NCBI GenBank assembly: GCA_903870245.1
Contig: CAIQCB010000033.1
Location: 92,582-156,581 of the forward strand
Reading direction: 5' to 3'
From: an uncultured Methylocystaceae bacterium
GTDB lineage: Bacteria > Pseudomonadota > Alphaproteobacteria > Rhizobiales > Beijerinckiaceae
Length of the DNA stretch: 64,000 nucleotides
Shown here: positions 21,239 through 28,846 of the stretch, piece after piece
Layout of the letters: each line of letters opens with the position of its first letter
Numbering within the stretch: position 1 is the first letter of the stretch
Position numbers and translations under genes: made by a program
Notes under the pieces: generated by a model
The model's database searches: none
What the model saw: the letters and a program-made list of their open reading frames with translations, nothing else
What the model was told of the DNA's origin: nothing

Positions 21239-22120
21239 ATGAACACTGCTCGTTTCGATATTCACCAGACCATTACGGATCAGATCATCGCGGCGATTGA
21301 AGCTGGGGCCGGCGAATTTAAACTGCCCTGGCATCGTGCTGGCGCAGATCTCCTACATCCCCGAAATGTCGCATCAAAGATTGCTTATCGTGGCGTGAAT
21401 ATTCTGACGCTTTGGCTGACCGCTGAAGGCAAGGGCTATAGTTCAGGACTGTGGGGAACCTATAATCAGTGGGCATCGCTTGGCGCGACAATCTGCAAAG
21501 GGGAAAAGGCCGCGCATATCGTTTTCTACAAACAGGTCGAGATGGATTCTGATAACACAGAAGACAAGAAAACACGTCTCATCGCGCGAGTAACGCCTGT
21601 CTTCGCTGCTGAGCAGGTGACGGGTTATGAAATAAATACACCCGCTCCATTAAACGCTTCAGAATTCAAACATTTTGAAGAAGCTGAATCCTTTATCAAA
21701 AAGACAGGCGCAGAGATCATTTACGGATACGATCAGGCCTATTATCAGCCCACCACTGACAGCATTCATCTTCCTCATCGGGAATCTTTTATTGCAACGG
21801 AGACTTCTTCAGCAGAAGAAAACTTTTACTCTGTTCTTTTCCACGAGATGACCCATTATTCGGGAACGCAGGAACGCTGCAATCGTGATCTCACCGGTAG
21901 ATTTGGGTCTGAATCCTACGCCATGGAAGAGCTTGTTGCCGAGCTCGGCGCCGCATTTCTTTGCGGACACTTCAATATTTCTTCTTCGCCACGTCAGGAT
22001 CATGCACAATATTTGACGCATTGGTTGTCGATTATGAAGTCAGACAAGCGCGCCATCTTCACCGCCGCCAGCAAGGCGTCTCAAGCCGTCGACTTCCTCA
22101 CACGCGAGACGGTCTCATGA
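21239..22120 (+). CDS. ardC: ArdC-like antirestriction protein (ArdC_N + MPTase-PolyVal)
   Basis: A 293-residue protein. The N-terminal ssDNA-binding domain starts FDIHQTITDQIIAAIEAG and contains PWHRAG and YRGVNILTLWL. The C-terminal zinc-metallopeptidase domain has HEMTH at 202-206 with a downstream glutamate (MEELVAELGAAF). ArdC proteins protect incoming conjugative DNA from host restriction. ATG 21239 has a GGGAG ribosome binding site; earlier starts lack one. It is among the first genes inside the element, consistent with early expression in a new host. Confidence 0.9.
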   Translation: MNTARFDIHQTITDQIIAAIEAGAGEFKLPWHRAGADLLHPRNVASKIAYRGVNILTLWLTAEGKGYSSGLWGTYNQWASLGATICKGEKAAHIVFYKQVEMDSDNTEDKKTRLIARVTPVFAAEQVTGYEINTPAPLNASEFKHFEEAESFIKKTGAEIIYGYDQAYYQPTTDSIHLPHRESFIATETSSAEENFYSVLFHEMTHYSGTQERCNRDLTGRFGSESYAMEELVAELGAAFLCGHFNISSSPRQDHAQYLTHWLSIMKSDKRAIFTAASKASQAVDFLTRETVS

Positions 22121-22232
22121 CCGCCTCGCATCTTTTTATTTACAAGACTCGCGAGTCTGCTAGAATCTTGCTCGCGCGAAGGAGGAGGAGGCAAGCGCAA
22201 TCCCTCAATTTCTTGATTGGGACTGCCTTGCC

Positions 22233-22766
22233 ATGATCATTTTTGGCCTCTTCGCCGGCTTTGCAGCCGCATTCGCCTTTCTGTGTGTGTTGATTAATCT
22301 TGCCGCTCTGGCCTTGCCCGTCTGGGTGGCGAGCTCGGTTTTTTTCTTTCTCGAAAAATCAGGAGAGGGACTCATCGGCGCGGGCGTTCTTGGTCTCGTC
22401 GCTGGAGCAGCAACATATTTTGTCGGCGTCATCACTTGCGCCAGGGCGCCGTCTCGAGCCTTATCTCTTCTGATTGCTCTTATCTTCGCCATACCCGCTG
22501 GCGCTGCGGGCTATCATGTTGGTTCTGGCCTCAGTCGTCTTGTCTTCATTGCGCCAGTCTTACAGCAGTGCGGCGCCTCATTGACCGTAATTTTTGTTTT
22601 CATTCTTTGCTGGCGAAGACTATCTCCGATGGGGAACTCCCCGCCAGATATTCAGGGAAAAAGGGCCGCTAAATCTGCGGCATCCATTCTTGATGCGGAG
22701 TTCACGGAAGTCCCAAATAGATGCAGAGCTACGCCACTTTTGATTGATGCAGACAACAAAATTTAA
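22233..22766 (+). CDS. Hypothetical integral membrane protein
   Basis: A 177-residue protein with four predicted TM helices (about 2-24, 30-60, 70-90 and 105-130) and a polar C-terminal tail containing ILDAEFTEVP. No family was recognised with certainty. It sits 113 bases after ardC and may be in the same transcript. Confidence 0.6.
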   Translation: MIIFGLFAGFAAAFAFLCVLINLAALALPVWVASSVFFFLEKSGEGLIGAGVLGLVAGAATYFVGVITCARAPSRALSLLIALIFAIPAGAAGYHVGSGLSRLVFIAPVLQQCGASLTVIFVFILCWRRLSPMGNSPPDIQGKRAAKSAASILDAEFTEVPNRCRATPLLIDADNKI

Positions 22767-23261
22767 TCGCCGCTGCCTCGAACCATCACGTTCGACTAAC
22801 GTCGCGATCCCAGCGGTAGAGACTTTATCATTACGTCAACTCATATTTTACGAGAAGCTAGGGGGAGCGACACGTTTTTGCTGTTGGATCGAAGTCCTGC
22901 TGACTATCGCCTGCTAATGAAGGAATATTCGCACAATTTCCAAACTGCCGGTTTAAGCGCTGACCTCATCGCCAACATCTCCTTGAAGACATTGGAACCA
23001 ACCATCCAACCTTGCTTCCTCTTGATAGGCCTGATCTAGCCGAAGGCCGGCCTTGCCTCTTTCGTCTGTCTGCAACGCGGCTTTAAAACTTTCTTCCCCT
23101 GGCTACGCCATTCCGCGCGAAACAAGAAAGTTCCTCAGCCTGCGTCCTCCGCGGCGCTTCGGCCTCAAATGAGGTGCAGCGCCGATAAGCCTTCGTCTCC
23201 TGATCCGCCATCGAGGCCGCGATGGGCGTGGTTTCGAAACAAATGATCAAGGAGAAATATC
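22767..23261. other. Noncoding region with structured leader ahead of DUF736 gene
   Basis: 495 bases with no supported gene. Near its 3' end a compound hairpin (outer CGGCGCT 23152-23158 with AGCGCCG 23178-23184; inner CCTC/GAGG around an AAAT loop) lies 78 bases before the DUF736 start. It could be a structured 5' leader or a transcription attenuator. Nothing else is evident. Confidence 0.4.
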
Positions 23262-23585
23262 ATGGCGACCATCGGTTCTTTCAAAAAGTCCGGCTCGGAA
23301 TATGTCGGCGAAATCGCGACTCTCAACATCCAGGTCAAGAATGTCAGGATCGTTCCTGAGGCGACCCGCGCCAACGACATCGCGCCGACCCACATTATCT
23401 ATCTCGGCAAATCCACTGTAGGCGCCGGCTGGGCAAAACGCTCTGCTGAAAATCGCGACTATCTGTCGATCAAGCTGGATGATCCGAGCCTGGCGGCGCC
23501 GATCTACGCCAACCTCTTCGACAATGAAGGCGGTGAGGGCTCTAGCCTGGTCTGGTCCCGTAGTCGCAAGAACGGGAGCGAATAA
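23262..23585 (+). CDS. DUF736 family protein
   Basis: A 107-residue beta-rich protein starting MATIGSFKKSGSEYVGEI, with the typical DUF736 centre (LDDPSLAAPIYANLF) and a C-terminal LVWSRSR. The family is found widely on alphaproteobacterial plasmids and ICEs; its function is unknown. The ribosome binding site AAGGAG is strong. A second, divergent DUF736 gene lies at 27471. Confidence 0.88.
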   Translation: MATIGSFKKSGSEYVGEIATLNIQVKNVRIVPEATRANDIAPTHIIYLGKSTVGAGWAKRSAENRDYLSIKLDDPSLAAPIYANLFDNEGGEGSSLVWSRSRKNGSE

Positions 23586-23697
23586 GCTTCCCAACGACCT
23601 CTTCCCCGCCCGGATCTCTGGGCGGGGAATATATCGCTGATAGATTCTCAGGAACCCATTCTTGGAAGAATCCAAGCTCAGTGACACAGCTTTTGAG

Positions 23698-23788
23698 GCT
23701 ATGCGATTTTTCGCATAGCTAGGATCGGATTAGGCCCTAAAACCTATAATCAATGACTTATGACGAGCGCTATACGTTTTTTCGTATA
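23698..23788. promoter_or_regulatory. Two palindromes ahead of the DUF2285 gene
   Basis: Perfect inverted repeat GCTATGCGA (23698-23706) / TCGCATAGC (23711-23719) with a TTTT centre, and a related one TATACG (23771-23776) / CGTATA (23783-23788) with a TTTTTT centre, 100-190 bases upstream of the DUF6499/DUF2285 gene. The shared TTTTTCGYATA half-site suggests one DNA-binding protein; they could also act as RNA hairpins. Confidence 0.5.
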
Positions 23789-23888
23789 ACCCTGTGCGTT
23801 TTTACGGCCTACACAGCCCATTTTGGGTCAATATGTTTTTCTCCATGTAATCTGGAAATATTATTCCAAAAACATGGAGTTTTGGGCG

Positions 23889-24629
23889 ATGATGCCCGAT
23901 TGGCGTTCTGCAAAAGCTTATGAAGGCGTCACAGGTCTCATGCCACGTGAGATCGCCTGGGAGTTTTTGCGTCGCAATCCGGCCTATCGAGCGGACTTCA
24001 AACAATCCCGACATATGTCGGGTGACGCAGCGGAAAAAATTTCACAACGCTGGGGGCTCAGATTTATCGTCGATCCAAAAATTCCAGCGAATGACGCCGG
24101 CGTCTTCTGGCTGCATGATGAATGCACTTCTGTTCTCATTCTCTCAAACGCCAAACCATCACCAAAAACCCGCGCCTTTTCACTGTCAGATCTGCCTAGT
24201 TTCTTTAAATGGCGACACGCGCAAGAGGGCGCGCATATCCTTGTTCGGCAGCAGGGTTATAAATTCCAGCTGTTTACGACTGGAGAGGTCGACCCTCAGG
24301 AAAGCTTGCAAGTCAACATCCCAATAGATGCTGGTGCGAGCATTAGATGCGCGGTCGCGGGTAGATTTTCCCGATTCATTAATGGCGAACCACCCATGCA
24401 AATACGACGTCGTAACGGCGTCTATGAAAGATTGCGTGACTCAATCCGGGTGTTAGACGCTCGCCTTGCTGGGGTGAGCTACCATGAGATAGCTGAAGTC
24501 TTTCTTGGCTCTCATCGTCTTGAGGGCGAGGCCTGGAAAACATCCTCATCTCGCGCTGTCACTATTCGGCTCTCGAAGCTCGGACACAGGCTGATGTCTG
24601 GTGGATATGAGAAGCTGCTTCATATCTAG
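23889..24629 (+). CDS. DUF6499/DUF2285 regulator-like protein
   Basis: A 246-residue protein. The N-terminus (MPDWRSAKAYEGVTGLMPREIAWEFLRRNPAYRADF) matches the DUF6499 or 'transcriptional regulator-like' domain. The C-terminal about 80 residues (DSIRVLDARLAGVSYHEIAEVFLG with an HTH-like arrangement) match DUF2285. Such proteins accompany RepA on alphaproteobacterial ICEs. ATG 23889 has GGAG 9 bases upstream; a frame start at 23823 is less likely. It is a candidate to bind the palindromes upstream. Confidence 0.8.
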   Translation: MMPDWRSAKAYEGVTGLMPREIAWEFLRRNPAYRADFKQSRHMSGDAAEKISQRWGLRFIVDPKIPANDAGVFWLHDECTSVLILSNAKPSPKTRAFSLSDLPSFFKWRHAQEGAHILVRQQGYKFQLFTTGEVDPQESLQVNIPIDAGASIRCAVAGRFSRFINGEPPMQIRRRNGVYERLRDSIRVLDARLAGVSYHEIAEVFLGSHRLEGEAWKTSSSRAVTIRLSKLGHRLMSGGYEKLLHI

Positions 24630-24704
24630 CCGGATGCCTCCGCCCGCCCCCACGCTGACCGTCTGGGGGGTGATGTTTTTTGACAGGCAAAATTCGTCAT
24701 CCCC

Positions 24705-24723
24705 CTACGCTATTCTACTACGA
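24705..24723 (+). promoter_or_regulatory. TACGCTA box 2, ahead of HTH-repA unit
   Basis: CTACGCTATTCTACTACGA lies 65 bases before the helix-turn-helix gene. It is nearly identical to box 5 at 34471 (CTACGCTATTGTACTACGA). A TTGACA hexamer at 24680-24685 lies just upstream and may be a -35 element, which would place the box over or near the -10 region. Confidence 0.55.
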
Positions 24724-24787
24724 CAGAGTGACCGCCATCCGCCGCCGATTTTCGGCAGGCGGCTCGAAACATCGAGATTGGCGATCC

Positions 24788-25075
24788 ATGCAAAGCAAAT
24801 TTTCCCAACCGCAGCGCGGATATCTCTGCACGCCGCTGGCCGGCATTTTTCTTGGCGTGTCTGGCCGGACGCTTGAAAAGCACCGCAGCTATGGCACCGG
24901 CCCCCGCTTCTCAAAGCTGGGTGGAAGGGTCGTCTACAAAATCGAAGATCTGGAAGAATGGGCTGACGGGGCTGTTCGAGCGTCCACGCTTGATCCTGGG
25001 TTCAGCGAGATCACCGCAACTACTCGGTCATATAGCAGGGCCATGTCCCGCTATGTCGGCTATCCCGAACGCTAA
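24788..25075 (+). CDS. Helix-turn-helix (AlpA/excisionase-like) DNA-binding protein
   Basis: A 95-residue protein. The segment LAGIFLGVSGRTLEKHRSYGTGPRFSKLGGRVVYKIEDLEEWAD is the winged helix-turn-helix pattern of AlpA/MerR-like excisionases. ATG 24788 is chosen by homology. It is followed after 16 bases by repA, the usual order on these elements, and may control repA or excision. Confidence 0.75.
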   Translation: MQSKFSQPQRGYLCTPLAGIFLGVSGRTLEKHRSYGTGPRFSKLGGRVVYKIEDLEEWADGAVRASTLDPGFSEITATTRSYSRAMSRYVGYPER

Positions 25076-25091
25076 TCGAGGAGAGTCGCTC

Positions 25092-26372
25092 ATGCTTAAA
25101 CTCTCATCTCGATCTGAAACAGCACAGATCCATTCATCCCAGCCATATTTTGGTGACAACAGGGCGCGTTGCGTCCAGATGCTGATGGCGCATCCCTTCT
25201 TCAGTCTATCCAAGACGCCACGTCTGGCGCCGATTGATTACGCCAGCGGAACCTCCACAATTTTGGTTGAGGCGACAGGGATCCACGGAATTGCGACCAT
25301 ATGGGACGCCGATATTTTAATCTGGTTGGCTTCCCAGATCATGAGAAGCAACAAAGACGACGGTGTTTCCACCGCCAGACTTATTGAAGCGCGCCCCCAT
25401 GAAATTTTGACCTTCCTGGACTGGGATCATTCCAAGCGTAGCTATGAACGCCTCCGCGCTAGCCTGTCCCGTCTCAGCGCAACGAGGGTCACCACCTCTC
25501 TGGGCCCTGGGTCCGTTGGAGGACTCCGTCATTTTCACTGGATTGAAGAGTGGCGAGAACTGAAAGAAGAAGATGGTCGCTCAACGTGCCTTCAAATTAT
25601 TCTGTCTGAATGGGTCTACGACGCTATCGTGACGCCAGGCGGTTGCCTGACGATCGATAAAGACTTTTTCTATCTGACGGGCGGCTTGCAGCGCTGGCTC
25701 TATCTGCTGGTCCGCAAACATGGCGGGTTTCAGGAAGACGGCTGGCAGTTCGACCTTCGCTACCTTTATCAAAAGTCCGGGCTTCTCTCTCGCTCTGTCG
25801 CCTTCGTGGCGGAGATCAGGCGGATTGTGCGACGCCAGAGCATCCCTGGTTACGAACTCTCCATCGTGACGAGTGGCGCGGGAAAAGAGGTGCTGCGATT
25901 CAAAAATCTCGCCTGTGGAAAAGCTGTGGATTCGAACGTGTTAACACGTGTCAAACCGCACGTGTTAACACGTCCAAAACGAACGTGTTATCAATGGTCA
26001 CAATCGAATCCATCGCGTTGTAATCAAGACGTTCGCGGATCCCGTAAAATATATTCTAAAATAGATTCTAAATATTTATTGGAACGAGACCTTGTGAATA
26101 ACGCCTCTTCTGAGGCGACATCGAAGCGTCAAAATCCATCAGCATTCGGTTTAGGAGTTGAGGCAAACAACCGGGCTCATGGACCTTCAACCTTAAAATC
26201 CTTCTCAGAGTTAGAATCCCTCTACGCCATTCTCCCTGGATCGTCATCAAGAGCCCAAAAGCCTCAGGATCGAAAGGAAGGCCCGCCAGATCGGTTCAGA
26301 CAAGGGCCAAGCCCATCCCTGCTAAATAGCAGGCTGTTTCGGCAAATCTCCGACGCAGGAGACGCGCAATGA
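25092..26372 (+). CDS. repA: Replication initiator protein RepA (RPA family)
   Basis: A 426-residue plasmid-type initiator. Residues about 30-285 match the RPA family (segments HPFFSLSKTPRLAPIDY, ATIWDADILIWLASQI, ILSEWVYDAI and TGGLQRWLYLLVRKHGG). The roughly 140-residue tail is low-complexity and poorly conserved. The iteron-like repeats at 25936-25992 and an AT-rich tract at 26045-26081 lie inside the gene. ATG 25092 has GAGGAGAG just upstream. It probably supports autonomous replication of the excised ICE. The stop overlaps the DUF2840 start; no parA follows. Confidence 0.88.
   Translation: MLKLSSRSETAQIHSSQPYFGDNRARCVQMLMAHPFFSLSKTPRLAPIDYASGTSTILVEATGIHGIATIWDADILIWLASQIMRSNKDDGVSTARLIEARPHEILTFLDWDHSKRSYERLRASLSRLSATRVTTSLGPGSVGGLRHFHWIEEWRELKEEDGRSTCLQIILSEWVYDAIVTPGGCLTIDKDFFYLTGGLQRWLYLLVRKHGGFQEDGWQFDLRYLYQKSGLLSRSVAFVAEIRRIVRRQSIPGYELSIVTSGAGKEVLRFKNLACGKAVDSNVLTRVKPHVLTRPKRTCYQWSQSNPSRCNQDVRGSRKIYSKIDSKYLLERDLVNNASSEATSKRQNPSAFGLGVEANNRAHGPSTLKSFSELESLYAILPGSSSRAQKPQDRKEGPPDRFRQGPSPSLLNSRLFRQISDAGDAQ
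25936..25992. repeat. Iteron-like palindromic repeats inside repA
   Basis: ACGTGTTAACACGT occurs at 25936-25949 and 25960-25973, and a half copy ACGTGTTATC at 25983-25992. The spacing is 24 and 23 bases, about two helical turns. The array lies within the repA coding sequence where the protein becomes low-complexity. Probable initiator-binding iterons. Confidence 0.65.
26045..26081. other. AT-rich tract, candidate DNA-unwinding element
   Basis: A 37-base, almost G/C-free stretch with the repeated unit ATTCTAAAATA / ATTCTAAATAT, 53 bases downstream of the iteron-like array and still inside repA. With the iterons it has the layout of a plasmid-type origin of replication. Confidence 0.5.
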
Positions 26373-26890
26373 CGATGCGTGCGCTCTCCCCCATACAGCA
26401 GGCGGCGCTGGATAGCCGCCGACCTTTCGACAATCTGACCCATGTCGAGCTGACCATTGTGCCGAAAAAAGTCGAGCAATGGCTACGCTTTGGCGATCCG
26501 ATTGAGCGGACGGTCATCAACCGCATTCGTAGCGTCGCGAGCTTCAAGCCGGGGCAGGTTTTTGGCTTCGTGCGGTGGGCGGCAAACAACTCTGGGACGA
26601 TCATTTCCCGTCTCGATATCGTGCGAACGATTGATCGAGGAGAGGCCTATCAGACGCTTCCCTTCGTGCGGCCTGGCGGAGAGATTTTTCTCCGCGTCGA
26701 GAGCTGGCCGAAGGTCGAGCGGGTCTTCCAAGAGGTCGACGCCATTGAGGCGATTGGCATTTATCCGCCGGACGTTTCACCCGCTTATTGGCGTCACGTG
26801 CACAATCGGCTGGCGGTCAATCAAGAGCCGCGACACTATACGCGCATCCAGCACAGGGCTTGGCTTCTACGCGCCAGCGCACAGTCATGA
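26369..26890 (+). CDS. DUF2840 family protein
   Basis: A 173-residue protein of a family restricted to conjugative elements, here recognised by LTHVELTIVPKKVEQWLRFG, the AANNSGTIISRLDIVR centre and the C-terminal YWRHVHNRLAVNQEPRHYTRIQHRAWL. Function is unknown. ATG 26369 overlaps the repA stop by 4 bases, and its stop overlaps the peptidase start by 4 bases, so the three are coupled. On related elements a ParA gene usually precedes this one. Confidence 0.85.
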   Translation: MTMRALSPIQQAALDSRRPFDNLTHVELTIVPKKVEQWLRFGDPIERTVINRIRSVASFKPGQVFGFVRWAANNSGTIISRLDIVRTIDRGEAYQTLPFVRPGGEIFLRVESWPKVERVFQEVDAIEAIGIYPPDVSPAYWRHVHNRLAVNQEPRHYTRIQHRAWLLRASAQS

Positions 26891-27411
26891 GCACATCATC
26901 TAATTGGCTCATGGCGAGCGCCACGGCAGGTCTGATCGCTGCTCTTGGAGTGATCAAGCCCACGCCTCGGCTGGTCTGGAACGCGAGCGCCAGTGCGCCG
27001 CTTGGGCTCTACTGGGTTGAGCCGTCAGCGACTCCAAAGCTGGGTGATCTTCTGGCGATCCGTGCGCCAGAAAAGCTCGCGCGACTGATGGATGCGCGCG
27101 GCTATCTGCCGATGAATGCGTTGCTTCTGAAGCGTGTGGCGGCGCTCTCGGGTGAGAAGGTTTGTCGGGAGGGTGAGCGCGTTATTGTCGCTGGAAAAGT
27201 CATCGCGCTCGCTAAACGAACCGACGCTCAGGGGCGTCGTTTGCCTGTCTGGCAGGGATGCCAGCGGCTCGCTGACGACGAGGTTTTTCTAGTCAACACA
27301 CAAGTTAAAGACAGCCTGGATGGCCGCTATTTCGGGCCATCTCTCAAGAACTCCATCATCGGTCTAGCGCATCCAATCTGGACCGATGACGCGAGCGCCG
27401 GCCGGCGCTGA
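26887..27411 (+). CDS. traF: TraF-type S26 signal peptidase
   Basis: A 174-residue membrane-anchored serine protease. The N-terminal hydrophobic segment (about 8-23) precedes the catalytic S36 in SAPLGLY, and the lysine base is K82 in LLKRVAALSG. In IncP-like systems TraF cleaves and cyclises the TrbC pilin, encoded here at 35547. ATG 26887 overlaps the DUF2840 stop. Confidence 0.9.
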   Translation: MSTSSNWLMASATAGLIAALGVIKPTPRLVWNASASAPLGLYWVEPSATPKLGDLLAIRAPEKLARLMDARGYLPMNALLLKRVAALSGEKVCREGERVIVAGKVIALAKRTDAQGRRLPVWQGCQRLADDEVFLVNTQVKDSLDGRYFGPSLKNSIIGLAHPIWTDDASAGRR

Positions 27412-27470
27412 TCGCGCCTGTCGTTCATCAACCCAGCAACTCAAAACTCAGACAAGAAAGGAGCCATATC

Positions 27471-27809
27471 ATGGCTTTGATCGGCGTATTTGCGCCCACC
27501 AATGACGGCTTCACCGGCTACATCAAGACGCTTCTCCTCAATATTGAGGCGACGCTGACGCCGCCTCTGGACGCATCACATGAAAACGCGCCCGACTATC
27601 GGATCACGCTCGGAAAGGGGAGTGACGGCGCGGTGATTGGCTTTGCGCGAAACAGAAAAACGGAGGAAGGGCGCGAGTTCATTTCCTTTGTGATGGATGA
27701 TCCAACGCTGGCCAATCCAATCTTCGCCGTACTCTTCCCAACCGATAAATCGAATAAGACCCACCACCTTTATTGGACGCGGGCGAGCCGCCGGGATGAC
27801 AAGCTATGA
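27471..27809 (+). CDS. DUF736 family protein (second copy)
   Basis: A 112-residue protein starting MALIGVFAPTNDGFTGYIKTL, with DUF736-typical FVMDDPTLANPIFAVLFP and a C-terminal LYWTRASR. It is clearly divergent from the copy at 23262, so it is not a recent duplication. The ribosome binding site AAAGGAG is strong. Its stop overlaps the transglycosylase start by 4 bases. Confidence 0.85.
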   Translation: MALIGVFAPTNDGFTGYIKTLLLNIEATLTPPLDASHENAPDYRITLGKGSDGAVIGFARNRKTEEGREFISFVMDDPTLANPIFAVLFPTDKSNKTHHLYWTRASRRDDKL

Positions 27810-28585
27810 GAGGACAACTGATCGTCTCTCATGCACGATATGGCAGGCGGCGTCCTGGTTTTCTGGCCTGCGTAGCGGCCGCGACCGGGCTCATCTTGGT
27901 CGGTTCGCTGATGGTCACGTCGTCGGTCAACGCAGCTGAACGGGCTGTTTTGAAACCGCCATCAGGTGCGCGTGGTGGCTCCATGGAGGCGATCCGATCG
28001 GATGTTGAGGAAGCGTCACGGCGCTTCCTCATCCCCAGCTCCTGGATATGGGCGGTGATGAAAGTTGAGAGCGCGGGCGATGTCCGCGCTCTCTCCAACA
28101 AGGGCGCGATGGGTCTGATGCAGATCATGCCCAAGACGTGGGAGACGCTGCGACAGCAGCACCGTCTGGGCGCCGATCCCTATGATCCGCGTGACAATAT
28201 TCTGGCGGGCGCAGCCTATCTCGGTGAGCTCTATGATCGCTACGGAGAACGAGGCTTCCTGGCCGCCTATAACGCCGGTCCTGGTCGATACGAAGACCAT
28301 CTGAACGGCCGACGCTCGCTACCCGTTGAGACAGTTGATTACGTCTCAAAAGTCAGCCAGCGGATCATTTCTGACTCACGATCTTTCGCATTGCCGAACA
28401 CCGAAGATGGGTCATCGCCGCACAATTCTGGGCTCTTTGTGGGGTCAAATTTAGATCCACGTAGCGACCAACAAACAGATGAGAAACGACCTTCCGAGCG
28501 TTCATCAATTGATCAACGCATTGTCGATCTCTCGGCAATCACGCCGCGCGCGTCTGGTCTTTTTGTGGCTCCGTCGCGACCCTGA
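27806..28585 (+). CDS. VirB1-like lytic transglycosylase
   Basis: A 259-residue periplasmic SLT-fold muramidase that locally opens peptidoglycan for the secretion machine. A signal peptide spans residues 1-44 (hydrophobic stretch then SVNAAE). The catalytic glutamate is E88 in AVMKVESAGD, followed by GAMGLMQIMP and the NILAGAAYLGELYDRYGE motif. The C-terminal about 80 residues are low-complexity. ATG 27806 overlaps the DUF736 stop. Confidence 0.88.
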   Translation: MRGQLIVSHARYGRRRPGFLACVAAATGLILVGSLMVTSSVNAAERAVLKPPSGARGGSMEAIRSDVEEASRRFLIPSSWIWAVMKVESAGDVRALSNKGAMGLMQIMPKTWETLRQQHRLGADPYDPRDNILAGAAYLGELYDRYGERGFLAAYNAGPGRYEDHLNGRRSLPVETVDYVSKVSQRIISDSRSFALPNTEDGSSPHNSGLFVGSNLDPRSDQQTDEKRPSERSSIDQRIVDLSAITPRASGLFVAPSRP

Positions 28586-28698
28586 GTGGGCGCCTTCCAA
28601 CGATCAATCCCATGAGAATATTCATGCAAATACTTGAAAATCATTCACTGGAAAACCAGACAAAAACTCAACGACCGACCTACGACAAGATAAAAGGC

Positions 28699-28816
28699 TT
28701 GGCGCCAACGCAACATAAGCCTCTGACGAGACTCATGTTTGCTGGCGCCAGTCGGTCGGGGCTGGCGCCAGTGTTTCGTCATTCTCGTTTCCTTTCAATG
28801 ATAATTCTGGCGCCAG
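28699..28816. repeat. Cluster of TGGCGCCA palindromes upstream of relaxase
   Basis: Four palindromes, TTGGCGCCAA at 28699-28708 and CTGGCGCCAG at 28742-28751, 28762-28771 and 28807-28816; a fifth core copy is at 28957-28964 within the relaxase gene. They occupy the gap between the transglycosylase and relaxase genes, where origin-of-transfer or relaxosome-protein sites are expected. They could instead be operators for the relaxase promoter. Confidence 0.6.
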
Positions 28817-28818
28817 CC

Positions 28819-28834
28819 TACGCTATCCTACGCT
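28819..28834 (+). promoter_or_regulatory. TACGCTA box 3, ahead of relaxase
   Basis: TACGCTATCCTACGCT, two head-to-tail units, ends 12 bases before the relaxase ATG at 28847 and immediately follows the last TGGCGCCA palindrome. Being so close to the start codon it would overlap the ribosome binding site, or imply a very short leader. Confidence 0.55.
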
Positions 28835-28846
28835 GGAGCACGATCC

